In this document: positions 62,901 to 64,000 of the stretch, in pieces
Position numbering within the stretch: the first letter of the stretch is position 1
Layout: every line of letters starts with the position of its first letter
From: Lingula anatina
Lineage: Eukaryota > Brachiopoda > Lingulata > Lingulida > Lingulidae
NCBI RefSeq assembly: GCF_001039355.2
Contig: NW_019775746.1
Span: 1,314,986-1,378,985, forward strand
Length of the DNA stretch: 64,000 nt
Direction: 5' to 3'
Made by a program: the position numbers and the translations under genes
The notes under the pieces: model-generated
Told to the model about the DNA's origin: nothing
The model's database searches: none
Seen by the model: the letters and a program-made list of their open reading frames with translations, nothing else

Positions 62901-64000
62901 CAGTGTACTGGGATAGGAACATGTCCTGGCTCAGGGAGAGAGGAGAGAGATTGTAATAATGGAGCGTGCGGTAAGCTAGGGATCCACACAGAACGGATGG
63001 GAAATATCAAAGATAATGATTATTGATTAGCTTATTGGGTATCGCCGGTTTAATCATCAAAAACATTTAGAAAGAAAAGGGTTCAAAATTATATCAGTGT
63101 GAAAGTTATTCATGCAAACGATGTTTGAAAGGCACTCTATCTGCTTTCTTTGTCTAGGCGTCTAATATTTGCATGTATATTGAAAAGGGCCTAAAACAGT
63201 CAGTGGCGCCGAAGTCTATAAGTTAACAAAATGCACATTGCAAAAGCTGAAGTGATACAAGTTTGAGGTATAGAAAAGCACTTTCGAATGTAAGACGGTA
63301 CTTTGTTTTAAAAGTCGAGTATCATTTATTTATAATATTTTTGTTTTCCTCCCTAGGAGCCTGGACAGCCTGGACATCGTGGTCAAGTTGTTCAGCGTCC
63401 TGTGGTCAAGGCAGCACTGGTCGTACTCGTGTATGTTCTGGACTTGGAGAGTGTCCGGGACCGGCAAGTGAAACCAAACAGTGCAGTAACGGACCTTGTG
63501 GTGAGTTATTTTCTGATTCTTTCTTATTGTTTCGCGCCAGTTTGACTGGTCCTTACACGTTATCAAGTGTTTTACTCCCTTTCACAGCCCCAAATTACCA
63601 GTATCCTATCCCATTTACGTGACTCTTTTATTTAAAAGCCATACTATCAAGTTGCTCATGTCTAAAACTTGAGTGGTACAGATGGTTGGCTCAGTAACTG
63701 AAGAGACAAAGTTGATGTTTATTAAAATGTTATGATTCATGTAGACCAAAAAGGAGTTAACAACTTAAAATTTTATATCCTTGTTCTTTACTAATGTTAT
63801 GAAATTCATATTCAACGTTAGAATGAAAAAGAAAATGTAAAAACAATGCATAATTTCATTCCAGCGTCTTGGTCAGCATGGACAGAGTTTGGTAGCTGTT
63901 CAGTGTCGTGTGGTCAAGGGGTCAGTCTGAGGACCAGACAATGTGAGGGTATAGGCACGTGTCCTGGACTGGGGCAAGAAGGGCGTACCTGTAACAATGG
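41810..64000 (+). CDS. Secreted protein with signal peptide, chitin-binding-like domain and at least 23 TSP1 repeats (whole span, 3' incomplete)
   Basis: This entry is the span; exons follow separately. The gene has a signal-peptide exon, one exon with five of six cysteines of a peritrophin/ChtBD2-like module, and 23 exons each with one thrombospondin type 1 domain. From the first TSP1 exon on, every complete exon begins and ends in phase 1, and twenty are exactly 144 nt. At least 1,227 residues are encoded. Nearly all TSP1 units keep the stacked WxxWxxW Trp ladder (C-mannosylation sites), the CSxSC O-fucosylation motif, the RTR arginine layer and the closing GPCG or GACG. No transmembrane or protease domain is seen yet, but the gene continues past the window. 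The architecture suggests an extracellular adhesive, matrix or pattern-binding protein; SCO-spondin-, coadhesin- or properdin-like names would rest only on TSP1 repetition. Confidence 0.93.
41946..44253. other. TSP1 gene intron 1
   Basis: Contains a pentanucleotide AATAT microsatellite at 43109-43200. No other feature seen. Confidence 0.6.
43109..43200. repeat. (ATAAT)n microsatellite
   Basis: About 17 five-base units, with a few TGATA variants near the start. Confidence 0.93.
44254..44458 (+). CDS. TSP1 gene exon 2: chitin-binding (ChtBD2)-like cysteine module
   Basis: 205 nt, acceptor TTAATTTCAG and donor AG|GTGGGT, phase 1 in and 2 out. It reads IHQCQFEGQYIRDVKNLCMF, then YQCENADNDGG, and a later ACAPGTG and LNPCVVR. 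With TDC in the next exon there are six cysteines spaced 13, 4, 15, 26 and 7 residues apart. CxxxxG, LCMFYQC and CAPGTG fit the peritrophin-A/ChtBD2 pattern. However, the second gap is one short and the fourth is long. A von Willebrand C-like module is the alternative. Confidence 0.8.
45778..46090. repeat. Duplicated (CT)n(AT)n block with an N at the junction
   Basis: 45778-45942 and 45944-46090 each contain CGCCTTTGAAGTGAGACAA, GACACGCCCTCT, a CT run, an AT run and then ATTGTCGAATATCTATTTAA through CAGCCATAT. The only unresolved base here (45943) sits exactly between the copies. Confidence 0.85.
47529..47910. repeat. Foldback region with internal direct repeat
   Basis: AAAGTAATTAC...TTTGGGTCCGCTGGCT (47681-47707) is inverted at 47834-47862. 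TTGCGAGTGTAA at 47579 is inverted at 47897-47907. The left arm also has a direct repeat (47530 and 47647: TGTAGTC, AAGGTGT, CCTCAAT). This is probably a decayed foldback transposon. Confidence 0.55.
48363..48538 (+). CDS. TSP1 gene exon 3: end of Cys module plus TSP1 repeat 1
   Basis: 176 nt, phase 2 to 1. RRKTDCED closes the cysteine module, and then SQWNQWTQWSACSASCNGG begins TSP1 repeat 1, which closes ACNTGDCG. The acceptor is a TAG-GAG tandem, so an Arg can be included or omitted. This is the only exon carrying both modules. Confidence 0.92.
48890..48922. repeat. A homopolymer
   Basis: 33 consecutive A in the intron after TSP1 repeat 1; the rest of this 767-bp intron shows no feature. 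Confidence 0.9.
49306..49455 (+). CDS. TSP1 repeat 2 exon
   Basis: 150 nt, the only full repeat exon longer than 144 nt apart from the first. It reads AEWNTWNPWSGCSASCGEGK and then RRRTCDPGEVGQC, where DPGEVGQC carries the two extra residues. It ends SCSKGDCG. Confidence 0.93.
49744..49887 (+). CDS. TSP1 repeat 3 exon
   Basis: ASWTAWTSWTSCSATCGQGS, then RTRQCVGLGDCPG, ending CNNGPCG. First of the run of 144-nt exons. CTTTTCCAG-type acceptor, donor G|GTGAGT. Confidence 0.95.
50470..50865. repeat. Degenerate tandem repeat, four units of about 90-110 bp
   Basis: Each unit carries GTTGTRGCACC or similar, then TTCTTGGTAATTTGGTCATG-like text. Starts are near 50501, 50612, 50716 and 50790. Confidence 0.65.
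52183..52368. mobile_element. MITE-like foldback element, family 1 copy 2
   Basis: 186 bp. The ends GGCTGCATTTAGGACAGCGG and, inverted, GGCTGTATTCAGAACAGCGG continue into ACTAACTAGTC. Inside are AAATATGGC and its complement CTATATTTGACC. CCCCGTGGGGAAGTATTCAA in the middle is shared with copy 1. Confidence 0.75.
52815..53063. repeat. GCAGTA-rich foldback element
   Basis: CGAAGTAG at the left and CTACTTCG at the right are inverted, and GCAGTAG / CTACTGC motifs recur between them on both strands. Probably a decayed MITE. Confidence 0.45.
53223..53366 (+). CDS. TSP1 repeat 4 exon
   Basis: ASWSAWTSWSTCSASCGQGS, then QCQGIGTCPGLAEEVRTC and the ending NNGVCG, where Val replaces the usual Pro or Ala. 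Donor G|GTCAGT. Confidence 0.95.
53614..53757 (+). CDS. TSP1 repeat 5 exon
   Basis: AGWSAWTSWSSCSASCGQGA, then GIGNCPGVARESRDC and NIGPCG. Donor G|GTATGT. Confidence 0.95.
54038..54181 (+). CDS. TSP1 repeat 6 exon (class D)
   Basis: ASWAAWTTWGSCSRTCNEGT, then CVGVGTCPGPQLEDRAC and NNGPCG. Class D is marked by TSRRTRQC and the ED(R/Q)AC words. It opens the first four-exon block. Confidence 0.95.
54489..54632 (+). CDS. TSP1 repeat 7 exon (class B)
   Basis: ASLTAWSTWSACSASCNQGV; the first Trp of the ladder is replaced by Leu. It continues STRVRECTGLGACTGALSEN and RECSNGPCG. Closely matched by repeat 20. Confidence 0.95.
54719..54790. repeat. Nested inverted repeats in a TSP1 intron
   Basis: TATTTCAATAACAAT (54721) is inverted at 54741-54755, and another TTTCAATAACA unit at 54757 pairs with TGTTATTGAAATA at 54775. 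Two stem-loops of the same arm lie side by side. Confidence 0.6.
54907..55050 (+). CDS. TSP1 repeat 8 exon (class C)
   Basis: ASWSSWTAFSECSVFCGPGR; the third ladder Trp is Phe, and the O-fucosylation motif reads CSVFC, lacking the Ser/Thr. Then CIGIGLCPGLNREERDC and NNGACG. Class C is marked by TAFxxCSV and the GACG end. Confidence 0.95.
55240..55383 (+). CDS. TSP1 repeat 9 exon (class A)
   Basis: AGWSAWTSWSSCSASCGQGS, then TGRTRICSGLGECPGPASET and KQCSNGPCG. Class A; nearly the same nucleotide sequence as repeats 13, 15, 17 and 22. Confidence 0.95.
55647..55790 (+). CDS. TSP1 repeat 10 exon (class D)
   Basis: AAWAAWTSWSSCSQSCNEGT, then SRRRRQCEGIGTCPGKELED and RACNNGPCG. It opens the second block. 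Donor G|GTATGT. Confidence 0.95.
56131..56274 (+). CDS. TSP1 repeat 11 exon (class A')
   Basis: ASWSAWTSWSSCSASCGQGT, then SGRTRVCSGLGECPGSANEN and RPCSNGPCG. The ANENRPC tail sets off A' from A; repeat 19 is its closest match. Confidence 0.95.
56484..56627 (+). CDS. TSP1 repeat 12 exon (class C)
   Basis: ASWSAWSAFGSCSVSCGPGS, then SRRTRECIGIGFCPGDEFEV and RACNDGACG. It differs from repeat 16 at only about half a dozen bases by eye. Confidence 0.95.
56914..56962. repeat. (AT)n microsatellite
   Basis: About 24 AT units in the intron between repeats 12 and 13. Confidence 0.95.
57138..57281 (+). CDS. TSP1 repeat 13 exon (class A)
   Basis: AGWSAWTSWSSCSASCGQGS, then GECPGPARETKQC and SNGPCG. 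Closes the second block; donor G|GTACGC. Confidence 0.95.
57443..57586 (+). CDS. TSP1 repeat 14 exon (class D)
   Basis: ASWSAWTAFSACSLTCGQGT, then SRRTRQCIGIGTCPGTGIED and QACNNGPCG. Phe replaces the third ladder Trp. Opens the third block; closest match is repeat 18. Confidence 0.95.
57701..57844 (+). CDS. TSP1 repeat 15 exon (class A)
   Basis: AGWSAWTSWSSCSASCGQGS, then GECPGAASETKQC and SNGPCG. Only 114 bp separate it from repeat 14, the shortest intron in the array, and that intron stays open in frame. Confidence 0.95.
58020..58163 (+). CDS. TSP1 repeat 16 exon (class C)
   Basis: ASWSAWTAFGSCSVSCGPGS, then GIGFCPGDEFEVRAC and NDGACG; a near duplicate of repeat 12. Confidence 0.95.
58351..58494 (+). 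CDS. TSP1 repeat 17 exon (class A)
   Basis: AGWSAWTSWSSCSASCGQGS, then GECPGAASELKQC and SNGPCG. Donor G|GTTAGT is weaker than its neighbours. The following intron is 3 kb and contains a nested gene. Confidence 0.93.
58943..59083 (+). pseudogene. Possible fragment of a retroelement reading frame
   Basis: A 46-codon frame ending in TAG. It includes ENRDSHRKVLDAINIRLHWA and then NLNKNDGTELPNLYLPNFV. The pattern HR-x-EA/DAI-x-IR ... LN-x-G-x-LP-x-Y resembles the region that closes many invertebrate reverse-transcriptase-linked endonuclease frames. No upstream domain is seen. Family assignment is tentative. Confidence 0.35.
59330..59510 (-). pseudogene. Decayed copy of the gene B coiled coil
   Basis: In another minus-strand frame the DNA reads ARPEGTAASERIQQLGTDNA then KLKADLN. 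This lines up with gene B's LRAEVATTYNRIRQLETEND then RLKAILN. It has no start or splice sites of its own and decays after about 45 residues. Confidence 0.5.
59484..59659 (-). CDS. Gene B exon 3 (terminal)
   Basis: 176 nt after GATTTAATTTAG. It enters in phase 1 as EFIFSVEEKEESIVTSDTDT and ends KARWKQLLCRPK with TGA at 59486-59484. The tail is acidic then basic and looks disordered. Other AG choices give early stops. The 3' end overlaps, in another frame, a decayed copy of the coiled coil, so this exon is the least certain. Confidence 0.5.
59484..61337 (-). CDS. Gene B: nested antisense coiled-coil protein (whole span)
   Basis: Three exons (60582-61337, 59816-59879, 59484-59659) chain in phases 0 and 1 to 331 residues and a TGA stop. 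The gene lies wholly in the intron between TSP1 repeats 17 and 18, on the opposite strand. Residues 1-140 form a heptad-rich coiled coil. Residues 140-185 are Ala/Thr/Arg-rich linker. From about residue 195 a compact segment runs GVYMIEGGRGFEIPYDPQMK to GRFVIYLEQHAD, and continues in exon 2 with WPDDSCTLAEAGIPPNAMIH. The TLAEAGIPPNAxxH stretch recalls the end of UBX or other ubiquitin-like folds. No signal peptide. Function unknown; a cytoplasmic scaffold or adaptor is inference. Confidence 0.75.
59816..59879 (-). CDS. Gene B exon 2
   Basis: 64 nt, acceptor TGCTATCTACAG and donor G|GTGAGT. It encodes the 21 residues WPDDSCTLAEAGIPPNAMIH plus C. Good splice sites and the domain-like sequence support it. 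Confidence 0.72.
59973..60259. mobile_element. MITE-like foldback element, family 1 copy 3 (in gene B intron 1)
   Basis: 287 bp. The ends GGCCCCATCAAAATGGATGA and, inverted, GGCCCCATTCAGAATAGATG run on into TACTGATCCGCCGACTAAAT and ATGGCCGAC on both arms. A second pair of arms (CTGATTCCTGATGGTC) lies inside, so nearly the whole element folds back. Confidence 0.8.
60582..61337 (-). CDS. Gene B exon 1: coiled coil and start of C-terminal domain
   Basis: 252 codons from ATG at 61337 (MAQAVPDVAKLVKKCDQLSK) to KQKVVH, then CAT|GTAAGT, a strong donor in phase 0. Reading through the donor would stop after nine more codons. Leu/Glu/Lys/Arg heptads run almost without break to the QECVSPAP segment. 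Confidence 0.85.
61525..61668 (+). CDS. TSP1 repeat 18 exon (class D)
   Basis: ASWAPWSGFSACSLTCGQGT, then CIGIGTCPGAQFEDQAC and NNGPCG. First TSP1 exon after the nested gene; opens the fourth block. Confidence 0.95.
62062..62205 (+). CDS. TSP1 repeat 19 exon (class A')
   Basis: ASWSAWTSWSSCSASCGQGT, then GECPGTANENRPC and SNGPCG; closest to repeat 11. Confidence 0.95.
62416..62559 (+). CDS. TSP1 repeat 20 exon (class B)
   Basis: ASLTAWSTWSACSASCNQGV, then STRVRECTGLGTCTGALSEN and RQCSNGPCG; shares the W-to-L change with repeat 7. Confidence 0.95.
62827..62970 (+). CDS. TSP1 repeat 21 exon (class C)
   Basis: ASWSAWTSWSDCSNYCGPGK, then CTGIGTCPGSGREERDC and NNGACG. The CSNYC motif lacks the O-fucosylated Ser/Thr, as in repeat 8. 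Confidence 0.95.
63357..63500 (+). CDS. TSP1 repeat 22 exon (class A)
   Basis: GAWTAWTSWSSCSASCGQGS, then GECPGPASETKQC and SNGPCG. Unlike the others it starts with Gly-Ala, because the acceptor is CCCTAG|GA. Confidence 0.95.
63865..64000 (+). CDS. TSP1 repeat 23 exon (cut by window end)
   Basis: ASWSAWTEFGSCSVSCGQGV, then SLRTRQCEGIGTCPGLGQEG and RTCNN. 136 of an expected 144 nt are inside the window, so the array continues to the right. Confidence 0.92.

Overview
The window is nuclear DNA from an invertebrate animal. It is AT-rich, the genes are split by GT-AG introns, and the long introns hold microsatellites, foldback elements and decayed repeats. No bacterial, viral or organellar gene organisation is visible. 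The gene content (a long secreted thrombospondin-type-1 array, a stand-alone LYR microprotein, no conserved vertebrate synteny that I recognise) and the many small inverted-repeat elements fit a marine lophotrochozoan such as a mollusc. That placement is inference.

Layout. (1) 78-31289, minus strand: a gene I do not recognise (gene A). Eight phase-compatible exons give at least 309 residues, and the gene runs off the left edge. Inside its 19-kb last visible intron lies a 1.7-kb open exon (1244-2976) that ends in a splice donor of the same phase as exon 7. It reads as an alternative first exon encoding a different, acidic N-terminus. (2) 31726-32231, plus strand: a two-exon, 66-residue LYR-motif protein of the MIEF1-microprotein type, head to head with gene A across about 440 bp. 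(3) 32232-41809: no convincing gene; several inverted-repeat elements. (4) 41810-64000 and beyond, plus strand: one large gene for a secreted protein. It has a signal-peptide exon, a six-cysteine chitin-binding-like exon, and then 23 exons each carrying one TSP1 domain. Twenty complete exons are exactly 144 nt, and every junction from the first TSP1 exon on is phase 1. At least 1,227 residues are encoded before the window ends. (5) 59484-61337, minus strand: a three-exon gene (331 residues; coiled coil plus a possible ubiquitin-like segment) nested antisense in a TSP1-gene intron.

How it fits together. The three main genes appear functionally unrelated: a cytoplasmic or nuclear basic protein, a mitochondrial LYR protein, and an extracellular matrix or defence-type TSP1 protein. 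The most striking structure is the TSP1 array. Its exons fall into recurring classes in the order D, A/B, C, A, which implies duplication of multi-exon blocks. Several exons are nearly identical in sequence while the introns beside them are not obviously alike. The mobile-element content is dominated by small foldback (MITE-like) elements. One has perfect 9-bp target-site duplications, and another family is present as three two-ended copies. Two single N bases each sit beside a locally duplicated microsatellite block and may mark assembly joins. Exon boundaries were read by eye from consensus splice sites and phase continuity; no transcript data were available.
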